Numbered from the stretch's first letter, positions 1 through 5,140 are shown. The stretch: DNA of 5,829 nt from an uncultured Ruminococcus sp. (GCA_905234305.1 CAJOHT010000072.1:1-5829), one strand, 5' to 3'. The notes: generated by a model not told the origin, from the letters alone. Translations and numbers: made by a program.

Positions 1-231
1 GAAGCAAATAAGCGTTATTACCGCCGAAAAAATTATATCAAGTAAAAGATTAACAGGAAAGTGATTAAACGGCAGAAACGCGGCAATACTAAATACAGCG
101 CCCGAGAATGATGCCGCTAACAGCCTTAGGTATTTTACATCACTATGTATAATTCTTTTAACGCATAATAACAGCAAATAGTCCTCAAGCATATTTATAA
201 AGAAAAATACGTCAATGTATATTGCTTGCAA
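1..231 (-). CDS. spoIIGA: Sporulation sigma-E factor processing peptidase SpoIIGA, N-terminal part (cut by window edge)
   Basis: SpoIIGA is the membrane-embedded aspartic protease of the mother-cell face of the sporulation septum that cleaves pro-sigma-E after a forespore signal. Seventy-seven codons are visible. The N-terminus IYIDVFFFINMLEDYLLLL (residues 4-22) is the typical first span, with the Y-x-D-V-x-F-x-x-N and D-Y-L-L-L pattern of the family. A second span lies near 36-54, ending in the FLPF turn, and a third near 59-77. The protease domain would lie beyond the left edge, so catalytic residues cannot be checked. I chose TTG at 231: it is preceded by AAAAAGGGTG (247-238) at about 7 nt, whereas GTG at 240 and TTG at 237 sit on or against that ribosome binding site. 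In spore formers sigE and often sigG follow spoIIGA; here they would be outside the window. Family identity is recognised by pattern, not by search. Confidence 0.85.
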   Translation of the reverse strand, partial: MQAIYIDVFFFINMLEDYLLLLCVKRIIHSDVKYLRLLAASFSGAVFSIAAFLPFNHFPVNLLLDIIFSAVITLICF

Positions 232-274
232 TCCCAACACCCTTTTTAGGTAATATGTAATACCTATATCCTAA

Positions 275-307
275 ATCCTACATCAAATATGCTGTAAAGT
301 CTGTCAA
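275..307 (-). promoter_or_regulatory. Candidate spoIIGA promoter with Spo0A-box-like element
   Basis: On the minus strand TTGACA (307-302) is followed after 21 nt by TAGGAT (280-275). The spacing is too long for an ordinary sigma-A promoter, but it resembles the stretched spacing known for Spo0A-activated spoIIG of Bacillus. The -35 lies within TTTGACA (308-302), one mismatch from the reverse complement of the Spo0A box TGTCGAA. The -10 match is only 4/6, so this is a suggestion. Confidence 0.3.
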
Positions 308-323
308 AATCAGGGAGAGAAAA

Positions 324-416
324 ATGTTTTTTAATGTAATAATCGGGATATTTATAGGCTCGTTTATCGGAGTGCTGACGGTAAGTTTAATAAATTTGTT
401 TTGGAGGCAGAGATGA
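324..416 (+). CDS. 30-residue single-span membrane peptide, DUF3789-like
   Basis: A very small gene encoding a peptide that is almost all one hydrophobic helix: MFFNVIIGIFIGSFIGVLTV (residues 1-20), then SLINLF and a basic WRQR end. The glycine spacing GxxxGxxxG (residues 8, 12, 16) followed by V-L-T-x-x-L resembles DUF3789 micro-proteins of Clostridia and their phages, whose role is unknown to me. Its reality is supported by a GGGAGAG ribosome binding site (313-319), by the ATGA overlap (413-416) with the next gene, and by a terminator downstream. It probably sits in the membrane with the basic end inside. No clear promoter is visible in the roughly 90-base divergent gap with spoIIGA. It could also be an antimicrobial- or toxin-like peptide, but nothing specific shows that. 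Confidence 0.65.
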   Translation: MFFNVIIGIFIGSFIGVLTVSLINLFWRQR

Positions 417-547
417 ATAACGATAATAATAAAAAAGAGTATAAAGAAAAGAGCTTCGTCGAGTTTATCAACGATATTGCAGATAAAATGCAAAAATTCG
501 CTGACGATAAGCTCGATAAGCTCGAGGAGAAGCTAAGTAAGAATTAA
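413..547 (+). CDS. 44-residue charged peptide of unknown function, coupled to the membrane peptide
   Basis: I do not recognise this gene. Its start overlaps the stop of the preceding 30-residue gene (ATGA), and GGAGG (403-407) lies 5 nt upstream of the ATG, inside the preceding coding region, so translation is probably coupled. The product opens with a very polar stretch (MNNDNNKKEYKEK). Next is a predicted amphipathic helix from about residue 14 to 42, FVEFINDIADKMQKFADDK then LDKLEEKL, rich in Lys and Asp/Glu, suited to coiled-coil pairing or membrane-surface binding. There is no signal peptide or cysteine. The last codons (AGT AAG AAT TAA) fall inside a heptamer repeat array, so the C-terminus and stop may have been supplied by that repeat. 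Together with its partner it may form a two-component membrane micro-complex, which is inference. Confidence 0.6.
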   Translation: MNNDNNKKEYKEKSFVEFINDIADKMQKFADDKLDKLEEKLSKN

Positions 548-562
548 GAGGTAAGAACTAAG
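535..562 (-). repeat. Heptamer repeat array A (four units)
   Basis: Four consecutive 7-base units of the form ARNTAAG: AAGTAAG, AATTAAG, AGGTAAG and AACTAAG. Read on the minus strand they are TTAGTTC, TTACCTC, TTAATTC and TTACTTA (one-base phase shift), the same unit as in the other arrays of this window. The array overlaps the last codons and the stop of the 44-residue gene. Confidence 0.6.
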
Positions 563-587
563 AGTATTTTAATATACACTATCAACT

Positions 588-617
588 AAAAAAACGGCTC
601 TTAAGAGCCGCTTTTTT
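588..617. terminator. Bidirectional intrinsic terminator between the small-gene pair and degV
   Basis: The stem CGGCTC (595-600) / GAGCCG (605-610) with loop TTAA is flanked by seven A on the left (588-594) and six T on the right (612-617). It therefore works as a stem plus U-tract on both strands. It ends the plus-strand small-gene operon and the converging minus-strand degV gene, whose TAA stop lies in the T-run. Confidence 0.88.
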
Positions 618-1503
618 ACATATTAACATTTCTTTCGCCCGTAAATGCTAAAGCTAACATACCCGAACCTACGTGGGTACCGATAACGGGTCCGATATCG
701 CAGATTTCAACATCTTTAACTAAACCCTTAATACGCTTTTTAAGTTCCTTAGCGCCATCGATATTGTCCGCGTGACCTACGATTACCGTCTGATTTTTAT
801 AATCGTAACCGTCTCTTTGCATTTTTTTGATAAGAGCGTCATAAACATTATTAGCGCCTCTTACTTTTCCGACATTTACGAGCTTTCCGTCGTTATCAAG
901 ACTTAAAATGGGCTTGATCTGGAGAGCTTTCGCGAAAGTAGCTGTTACAGAAGAAATCCTACCGCCGCGTTTAAGATGTTCGATATCGTCAACAACAAAC
1001 CAGTGGCATACATTCATCTTAAGACTTTCAACATAATCCGCAAGCTCATCCATATCGGGCTTGTCGTCCTTATATTTATTGGCTGTATAGTACATAAGCA
1101 GACCCTGACCTGCCGAGGCGCATTTTGAGTCGATGATTTTGATTTTACGGTCTGGATATTTTTCTTTTAAATCTCTCGCGGCGATTTGGCTTGTATTATA
1201 TGTACCGCTGAGTCCCGAGGTAAAGCATACGTAAAGAATATCCTTACCGTCTTTAAAGAAGCGCTCAAAGTATTCAAGGTAAGATTTATAGCTTATCTGG
1301 GTAGTCTGGGACATAATACCCTTCTTAAGATTATTATAGAGTATTTCCAAAGTCATTTCTCTGCAATCGAGATAATGATTATAAACTTTTTCCTCCATAA
1401 GGAATACCATCGGCATAACCTCAAGTCCGCATTTTTCGGCAAAATCAGCGGATAAATCGCAGGTAGAGTCGGTGATAAGCGCATAACTACCGTATTTACT
1501 CAT
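616..1503 (-). CDS. DegV family fatty-acid-binding protein
   Basis: DegV-family proteins hold a single fatty acid. Members called FakB present it to the FakA kinase to make acyl-phosphate for phospholipid synthesis, and other members have unknown partners. The 295-residue length is typical. Visible family motifs are ITDSTCDL (10-17) at the N-terminus, FTSGLSGTY (94-102) that contacts the carboxylate in known structures, VDDIEHLKRGGRIS (171-184), the GKVRG element (212-216) and the C-terminal GPVIGTHVGSGMLALAF (271-287). There is no signal peptide, so it is cytoplasmic. ATG at 1503 is supported by AGGAGGT (1514-1508) and a consensus promoter upstream. It appears monocistronic, ending in the shared hairpin. 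No fakA (DAK domain) gene is nearby, so the specific FakB role is not shown. The family call is secure. Confidence 0.95.
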   Translation of the reverse strand: MSKYGSYALITDSTCDLSADFAEKCGLEVMPMVFLMEEKVYNHYLDCREMTLEILYNNLKKGIMSQTTQISYKSYLEYFERFFKDGKDILYVCFTSGLSGTYNTSQIAARDLKEKYPDRKIKIIDSKCASAGQGLLMYYTANKYKDDKPDMDELADYVESLKMNVCHWFVVDDIEHLKRGGRISSVTATFAKALQIKPILSLDNDGKLVNVGKVRGANNVYDALIKKMQRDGYDYKNQTVIVGHADNIDGAKELKKRIKGLVKDVEICDIGPVIGTHVGSGMLALAFTGERNVNM

Positions 1504-1537
1504 AATTACCTCCTGAACTTTTTATTTCTTTATACTC

Positions 1538-1566
1538 ATTATAATAAATTGATAATTAAATGTCAA
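1538..1566 (-). promoter_or_regulatory. Consensus sigma-A promoter of degV
   Basis: On the minus strand a perfect TTGACA (1566-1561) is followed by a 17-nt spacer and a perfect TATAAT (1543-1538). Transcription should start near 1531, leaving a leader of about 28 nt with AGGAGGT at 1514-1508. Such a full match predicts strong constitutive housekeeping expression unless a repressor acts. No clear operator overlaps it. Confidence 0.9.
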
Positions 1567-1597
1567 CAAAAATAGTAATAATATAGCTGGTGAAAAA

Positions 1598-1885
1598 ATG
1601 AATTGTAAATTATCCGAACTTAGGAACAAGGAAGTGATAAGCTGCGAGAACGGATGCAGAATAGGCTGTGTGGATGATCTTGAGGTTGATACCTCGAACG
1701 CTCAGGTAGTCGCTCTTATAATCTACGGGAGGCTAAAACTGTTTGGATTACTAGGCAGGAAAGACGATTTTATAATTCCCTGGAGGAATATTGAGCTGAT
1801 TGGTGAGGATACTATACTTGTAAAATCCTGTGCCCAAAAACGCCCGAAAACTAAGAAAAAAAGCGTTTTTTCACGATTTTTTTAA
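1598..1885 (+). CDS. ylmC: YlmC/YmxH family sporulation protein (PRC-barrel domain)
   Basis: A 95-residue protein matching the small PRC-barrel proteins YlmC and YmxH of spore formers. It has an LSELRNKEVIS opening (5-15), then the G-x-R-I-G-x-V-D-D-L-E-V-D strand pair (19-31), a hydrophobic VVALII strand (37-42), GLLGRKDDFIIPW (50-62) and IELIGEDTILV (65-75). The exact biochemical job is unknown; the family is conserved among endospore formers, and ylmC follows spoIIGA-sigE-sigG in Bacillus, consistent with spoIIGA 1.4 kb away here. The tail KRPKTKKKSVFSRFF (81-95) is strongly basic and may bind nucleic acid or membrane (inference). The ribosome binding site is weak (GGTGA, 1589-1593). It is divergent from degV. 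Upstream I see only TTGATA (1549-1554) with poor -10 options, so a sporulation sigma factor is possible. Confidence 0.85.
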   Translation: MNCKLSELRNKEVISCENGCRIGCVDDLEVDTSNAQVVALIIYGRLKLFGLLGRKDDFIIPWRNIELIGEDTILVKSCAQKRPKTKKKSVFSRFF

Positions 1886-1920
1886 AAAAGTTCACTTTCT
1901 CCCCGTTACAAAAAACTTTT

Positions 1921-1965
1921 CCCTAACCCTAACTCTTTTTGTTAGTTATTAACAAGGGTATTTTC
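1921..1965 (+). terminator. Weak stem-loop after the YlmC-like gene, possible terminator
   Basis: CTAAC (1929-1933) pairs with GTTAG (1941-1945) around a T-rich loop, and CCCT (1921-1924) can pair with AGGG (1955-1958) outside it, followed by the modest T-run TATTTTC. The structure is imperfect and AT-rich. No better terminator is present between the two plus-strand genes. Confidence 0.25.
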
Positions 1966-1991
1966 ACTTTTAAGAAATAGTATTACAAGAG

Positions 1992-2008
1992 GTTTACAAA
2001 CTGTAAAC
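1992..2008. promoter_or_regulatory. 17-bp operator-like palindrome GTTTACA-N3-TGTAAAC
   Basis: A perfect 7-bp inverted repeat with a 3-nt centre (AAC). The symmetry extends outward imperfectly (ACAAG...TTTGT). The odd centre and 10-bp half-site spacing suit a dimeric repressor or activator rather than an RNA hairpin. It lies about 30 nt upstream of the best promoter candidate for the hydrolase gene, a position where an activator or a looping repressor could act. The regulator is not in the window. Confidence 0.5.
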
Positions 2009-2037
2009 TTTGTTACCGAATTTAGGGGTATGGGCAT

Positions 2038-2066
2038 TTGCATTTTTTAAAATAATGTGTTTTAAT
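2038..2066 (+). promoter_or_regulatory. Candidate extended -10 promoter of the cell-wall hydrolase gene
   Basis: TTGCAT (2038-2043, 3/6) is followed after 17 nt by TTTAAT (2061-2066, 5/6), with an upstream TG at 2058-2059 making an extended -10. The predicted start is near 2073, inside CGTCGAA (2069-2075), which is one base from the Spo0A box TGTCGAA. If used, the leader is about 97 nt. Confidence 0.45.
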
Positions 2067-2169
2067 AGCGTCGAAATGAAGTTGTGTGAACTAAAAAATT
2101 ATTACGACTAAAGAATACATTGTTGATTTAGAAGTGTTTTTTAGAACGTACTCGATAGGAGGAATAGTT

Positions 2170-2979
2170 TTGAGAAGTTCAAATTACAGACATTCAAATT
2201 ACAATCGTACAAGAGAAAATTCAAGAGTTAATACAAGAGCGAATTCGCGCGTTAACAGAAGACCCGCGAAAAAGGCTAAGAAGGTTTCTAAGCTTGGCTC
2301 ACTTGCGGTAACGGCTTTTGTAGTTATAGCGGCGGTAATTATCCCGGGTATTACACTTATCCAGAACGTTGAAGCGGTGACAAACGTTAAAAACAACGTT
2401 TTCGCTATCGGCGGAAGTAAGGTATTCTCCGAGGTAATCGCTAAGTCCGATAAAACTGACGAGGAAATTCAGATTTCCACAACAGCTCCTACTGAGAAGG
2501 CTACCGAAAAAGCGACAGAGGCTCCTAAGGAGACTCAGGCTGAAACTGAGGTAACAGCTCCTAAGACAAAGGCGCTTTTAGCTTCAGCTAAGGTTGACTC
2601 ATCCTACAGCCCCAAGCACATCAGCCTTTCTTCATACGACAGAGCCAAGCTCGAAAGACTTGTTATGGGCGAAGCGGGCGGACTCGGATATAACGGAGCA
2701 GCTCTTGTAGCGCAGACAATCAGAGATACAATGGCGTTTGAGAATAATAATTCGATCGATTATATTATTTCATCATATCAGTATGAGGGCAGCACTCAGG
2801 GCGAGGCTACCTCTACGGTTAAGGACGCTGTATCCTATATTTTTGACGAGGACGGCTACGCTGTACAGCACAGACTCCTTTACTTTTACGCTTCCGATAT
2901 GATTTACAGCGGATGGCACGAGTCTCAGCAGTATATCGCGTCTTGCGGCAGTGAAAAATTCTTTGATAAATGGAACTAA
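2170..2979 (+). CDS. Membrane-anchored cell-wall hydrolase, SleB/CwlJ type (Hydrolase_2)
   Basis: A probable peptidoglycan hydrolase of the SleB/CwlJ family (lytic transglycosylase or amidase-like enzymes of spore germination and wall turnover). The frame is open from GTG 2134, but AGGAGG (2157-2162) lies 7 nt before TTG 2170, making TTG the likely start and the product 269 residues. Domain order is: a basic cytoplasmic head (1-41) with repeated N-S-R-V-N/T-R-A-N units; one membrane span (about 42-64); a Thr/Glu/Lys/Ala/Pro linker (about 103-132) with ATEKATEAP-like repeats; and the catalytic domain (about 156-269). In the domain, LVMGEAGG (164-171) holds the expected catalytic Glu168, and LLYFYAS plus the C-terminal CGSEKFF match the family's LYFY and G-x-x-x-F ends. 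This arrangement is a type II anchor with the enzyme outside. It stands alone, with a strong terminator right behind. Whether it acts in sporulation or in vegetative growth is not shown. Confidence 0.85.
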   Translation: MRSSNYRHSNYNRTRENSRVNTRANSRVNRRPAKKAKKVSKLGSLAVTAFVVIAAVIIPGITLIQNVEAVTNVKNNVFAIGGSKVFSEVIAKSDKTDEEIQISTTAPTEKATEKATEAPKETQAETEVTAPKTKALLASAKVDSSYSPKHISLSSYDRAKLERLVMGEAGGLGYNGAALVAQTIRDTMAFENNNSIDYIISSYQYEGSTQGEATSTVKDAVSYIFDEDGYAVQHRLLYFYASDMIYSGWHESQQYIASCGSEKFFDKWN

Positions 2980-3008
2980 GAAAAAGCACCCGATGAGGTG
3001 CTTTTTCT
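2979..3008 (+). terminator. Intrinsic terminator of the hydrolase gene
   Basis: A perfect 12-bp stem: AGAAAAAGCACC (2979-2990) / GGTGCTTTTTCT (2997-3008), loop CGATGA. The left arm starts at the last base of the stop codon. The T-run is part of the right arm, and the matching A-run makes it usable on the minus strand too. Confidence 0.9.
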
Positions 3009-3036
3009 AGTTAAGAGTTAAGAATTAAGATTTAAG
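3009..3036 (-). repeat. Heptamer repeat array B (four units)
   Basis: Four perfectly phased units AGTTAAG, AGTTAAG, AATTAAG and ATTTAAG, with a decayed fifth at 3037-3043. On the minus strand the unit is TTAAnTC-like. The segment 3011-3030 matches the reverse complement of 3258-3277 at 18 of 20 positions. Confidence 0.65.
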
Positions 3037-3169
3037 AATGAATGGCGAGCAGATAGCTCGGATTTGAAAATAAACTCGGTATCCCGAAGAAATTTATATG
3101 CGCTTCGCGCAAGCGAAATAATAATTCGGTCGGGAACAAAACGATATTTTTTTATTAATCTGTCTACTC
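3037..3169. other. Gene-free spacer with small hairpins
   Basis: No coding frame with a ribosome binding site is seen here. It holds three short perfect hairpins: CGAGC/GCTCG (3046-3060), TCGG/CCGA (3076-3087) and CGCTT/AAGCG (3101-3115, loop CGCGC). The last resembles the GCGCTTCGCGC-type short palindromes often scattered between bacterial genes. None has a T-run, so they are not terminators. The stretch lies between oppositely oriented heptamer arrays and may belong to one composite repeat element. Confidence 0.4.
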
Positions 3170-3176
3170 GACTATA

Positions 3177-3211
3177 GCACTTCCAACTTGCCACTTCCTA
3201 CTTCCCGCTTG
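3177..3211 (+). repeat. Heptamer repeat array C (five units)
   Basis: Five phased units: GCACTTC, CAACTTG, CCACTTC, CTACTTC and CCGCTTG. Positions 4-6 (CTT) are invariant and position 3 is A in four of five. GACTATA (3170-3176) sits directly before it, and the same heptamer also occurs shortly before array E (5232-5238). Confidence 0.65.
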
Positions 3212-3258
3212 AACATTAAACGTTATTCATATATTAATCTATCTTCCCGAACAAAATT

Positions 3259-3286
3259 CTTAATTCTTACTTCTTAATTTTTAATT
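3259..3286 (+). repeat. Heptamer repeat array D (four units)
   Basis: Four phased units CTTAATT, CTTACTT, CTTAATT and TTTAATT; shifted by one base they read TTAATTC, TTACTTC, TTAATTT and TTAATTG. The array is the inverted partner of array B and ends just 10 nt before the rpsB promoter -35. Confidence 0.65.
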
Positions 3287-3296
3287 GAAAAAATGC

Positions 3297-3324
3297 TTGC
3301 TTTTTTTCTAAATTGTGGTATAAT
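3297..3324 (+). promoter_or_regulatory. rpsB-tsf promoter (extended -10)
   Basis: TTGCTT (3297-3302), a 16-nt spacer and a perfect TATAAT (3319-3324), preceded by TG at 3316-3317, make an extended -10. Transcription should begin with G near 3330-3331. A strong promoter is expected for a ribosomal operon. Confidence 0.85.
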
Positions 3325-3330
3325 ATATAG

Positions 3331-3442
3331 GCATTTCGCACGTTGGGTCTATCGGTACGGTGTGCGGAAAGGATACATTCCGTACTTTTCCGATAAAAAC
3401 TAAGGCTCAGCGGAGGTTAAAACCAAAGGAGGAATTTTAATT
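3331..3442 (+). promoter_or_regulatory. Structured rpsB 5' leader, candidate S2 autoregulatory element
   Basis: The leader of about 112 nt contains several stems that cannot all form at once. TTTCGCAC (3334-3341) pairs with GTGCGGAAA (3362-3370, one bulge). ATCGG-TACGG (3351-3360) pairs with CCGTA (3380-3384) and CCGAT (3390-3394). CGGAA (3365-3369) pairs with TTCCG (3378-3382). The second and third share bases 3380-3382, and the first and third share 3365-3369. Two purine-rich sites follow, CGGAGG (3411-3416) and AAAGGAGG (3425-3432); the latter, 10 nt before the ATG, serves rpsB. rpsB mRNA leaders are known feedback targets of S2 in other bacteria. Whether this fold does that is inference. 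Confidence 0.5.
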
Positions 3443-4183
3443 ATGGCAGCAGTATCCATGAAACAGCTTCTTGAAGCGGGTGTACATTTCGGACACCAGA
3501 CAAGACGTTGGAACCCTAAAATGGCGGAGTATATCTTCACCGAGCGTAACGGTATCTATATTATCGATTTACAGAAGACCGTTAAAAAGCTCGACGAGGC
3601 TTATAACTTCGTAAAGGAAATCTCGATGGAGGGTAAATGCGTACTCTTCGTCGGCACAAAAAAGCAGGCTCAGGACTCTATTAAGGAAGAGGCTGAGAGA
3701 GCTGGCGCTTACTATGTAAACGCAAGATGGCTCGGCGGTATGCTTACAAACTTCTCAACAATTCGCAGAAGAATTGCGCGTTTAAAGCAACTCAGAGCTA
3801 TGCAGGAGGACGGTACATTCGACCTTCTTCCCAAGAAAGAAGTAATTAAGCTCAATCTCGAAATCGACAGACTCGAAAAATTCTTAGGCGGTATCAAGGA
3901 TATGCCCGAGATGCCTGGCGCTATGTTTATCGTAGACCCGAGAAAAGAGAAAATCGCTGTAGCTGAGGCTAAAAAGCTCGGTATCCCCGTAGTAGCTATC
4001 GTTGATACTAACTGCGACCCTGACGAGATTGATTTCGTAATTCCGGGTAACGACGACGCTATCCGTGCCGTTAAATTGATTGCGGGCGCTATGGCTGACG
4101 CTGTTATCGAAGGCAGAGAGGGTCAGATGGGCGCGGCTGCGCTTAACGAGGCTCCCGAAGAGGACGAAGCAGAGGCTGAATAG
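3443..4183 (+). CDS. rpsB: 30S ribosomal protein S2
   Basis: S2 (uS2) is a late-binding protein of the small ribosomal subunit at the head-body junction, needed for S1 docking where S1 is present. The family pattern is complete: [20 protein letters not shown] (4-23), [20 protein letters not shown] (24-43), FVGTKKQAQ (69-77), RWLGGMLTN (95-103), the coiled-coil hairpin region near 105-150, [13 protein letters not shown] (157-169) and [13 protein letters not shown] (181-193). The acidic tail ([12 protein letters not shown], 235-246) is of the variable kind seen in Firmicutes. The 246-residue length is normal. AAAGGAGG lies 10 nt before ATG 3443. It is followed after 39 nt by tsf with no terminator between, the usual two-gene operon. 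No anomaly is seen. Confidence 0.99.
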   Translation: MAAVSMKQLLEAGVHFGHQTRRWNPKMAEYIFTERNGIYIIDLQKTVKKLDEAYNFVKEISMEGKCVLFVGTKKQAQDSIKEEAERAGAYYVNARWLGGMLTNFSTIRRRIARLKQLRAMQEDGTFDLLPKKEVIKLNLEIDRLEKFLGGIKDMPEMPGAMFIVDPRKEKIAVAEAKKLGIPVVAIVDTNCDPDEIDFVIPGNDDAIRAVKLIAGAMADAVIEGREGQMGAAALNEAPEEDEAEAE

Positions 4184-4222
4184 TACATTATAATTATAAG
4201 ATTATCGAAAGGATTGATATAA

Positions 4223-5128
4223 ATGAGTTTTACTGCTCAGGACGTTAAGGCATTAAGAGAAAAGACCGGCTGCGGTATGATGGACTGCAAAAAGGCTTTA
4301 GTAGAAGCTGACGGTGATATGGATAAAGCGGTAGATATTCTCCGCGAACAGGGACTTGCTAAGGTAGCTAAGAAGGCTTCCAGAATTGCCGCTGAGGGCG
4401 TGGCTTTCGCTACAACCTCCGACGATAACAAGCAGGGCGTAGTTGTTGAGGTTAACGCCGAGACTGACTTCGTAGCTAAGAACGCTGATTTTATGGCGTT
4501 TGTTGAAACAGTTGCTAAGACTATTTTAGTTAACGCTCCCGCTGATGTAGACGCTCTTATGGCTCTCAAGGCTGAGGGTACCGATATGACGGTTGACGAG
4601 CTTCTCCGCGAGAAGATCCAGGTTATCGGCGAGAATATTAAAATCCGCCGTTTTGTACGTTATGAAGGCGCTTGCGTATCTTATGTTCACGCTGGCGGTA
4701 AAATCGGCGTACTCGTAAACTTTGATACAGACGCTAGTGATAAGGCTGAGTTTGTTACCTGCGGTAAGGACGTTGCTATGCAGATTGCCGCTTTAGGTAC
4801 TCAGTATCTTAACCGTGACGACGTACCCGCTGAGGTAGTTGAACACGAGAAGGAGATTATGAGAGCCGAGGTTATCAACTCAGGTAAGCCCGAGGCTATT
4901 GCCGATAAGATTGTTATGGGTAAAATCAACAAGTTCTATAAAGAGAACTGCCTTGTTGATCAGGAATTCGTTAAGGACAGCAAGCAGACTGTTAAGCAGT
5001 ACGTTGACTCTGTAGCTAAGGCTTTAGGCGCAAGTATTACAATTAAAGAATTTGTTCGCTTCGAGAAGGGCGAAGGCCTTGAGAAGCGTCAGGACGACTT
5101 TGCCGCTGAAGTAGCGTCAATGGTTTAA
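4223..5128 (+). CDS. tsf: Translation elongation factor Ts
   Basis: EF-Ts is the cytoplasmic nucleotide exchange factor that releases GDP from EF-Tu. The N-terminal UBA-like domain carries the family signature LREKTGCGMMDCKKAL (11-26). The core contains the TDFVAKN motif (81-87), the site that inserts into EF-Tu and disturbs Mg-GDP binding. The second half carries RRFVRYEGA, then YVHAGGKIGVLVNFDT and the coiled-coil subdomain with EIMRAEVINSGKPEAIADKI. The length of 301 residues is typical of the full two-subdomain form. AAAGGA (4208-4213) lies 9 nt before the ATG. Stop codons are doubled (TAATAA, 5126-5131), followed by a strong terminator. It is co-transcribed with rpsB from the promoter near 3297. 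Confidence 0.99.
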   Translation: MSFTAQDVKALREKTGCGMMDCKKALVEADGDMDKAVDILREQGLAKVAKKASRIAAEGVAFATTSDDNKQGVVVEVNAETDFVAKNADFMAFVETVAKTILVNAPADVDALMALKAEGTDMTVDELLREKIQVIGENIKIRRFVRYEGACVSYVHAGGKIGVLVNFDTDASDKAEFVTCGKDVAMQIAALGTQYLNRDDVPAEVVEHEKEIMRAEVINSGKPEAIADKIVMGKINKFYKENCLVDQEFVKDSKQTVKQYVDSVAKALGASITIKEFVRFEKGEGLEKRQDDFAAEVASMV

Positions 5129-5140
5129 TAAAATGCTAAT

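Noticed and set aside
278..493. Open frame of 71 codons on the minus strand, very hydrophobic
   Set aside because: It has no ribosome binding site before its ATG and lies antisense to two small plus-strand genes that both have good ones. Its hydrophobic look comes from AT-rich complement codons.
1186..1455. 89-codon plus-strand frame inside degV
   Set aside because: It is antisense to a clearly conserved DegV protein, has no ribosome binding site, and the product has no recognisable pattern.
1921..1935. Telomere-like CCCTAA repeat
   Set aside because: There are only two units in an AT-rich gap, most simply chance or part of a weak stem-loop.
1992..2008. BlaI/MecI or CopY operator
   Set aside because: Those operators are TACA-N2-TGTA. 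Here the centre is three bases, so the assignment is not supported.
1886..2169. c-di-AMP (ydaO) riboswitch before the cell-wall hydrolase
   Set aside because: Such riboswitches often precede wall hydrolases, but the conserved core segments are not recognisable and the gap is too AT-rich for the expected helices.
3009..3286. CRISPR-like array
   Set aside because: The units are 7 bases, contiguous and without spacers, so this is a simple tandem repeat.
4237..4569. 110-codon minus-strand frame inside tsf, and similar ones inside rpsB (3712-3897) and the hydrolase gene (2199-2396)
   Set aside because: All are antisense to well-supported genes and lack ribosome binding sites. The Ala/Ser/Thr-rich products are typical of complement reading.
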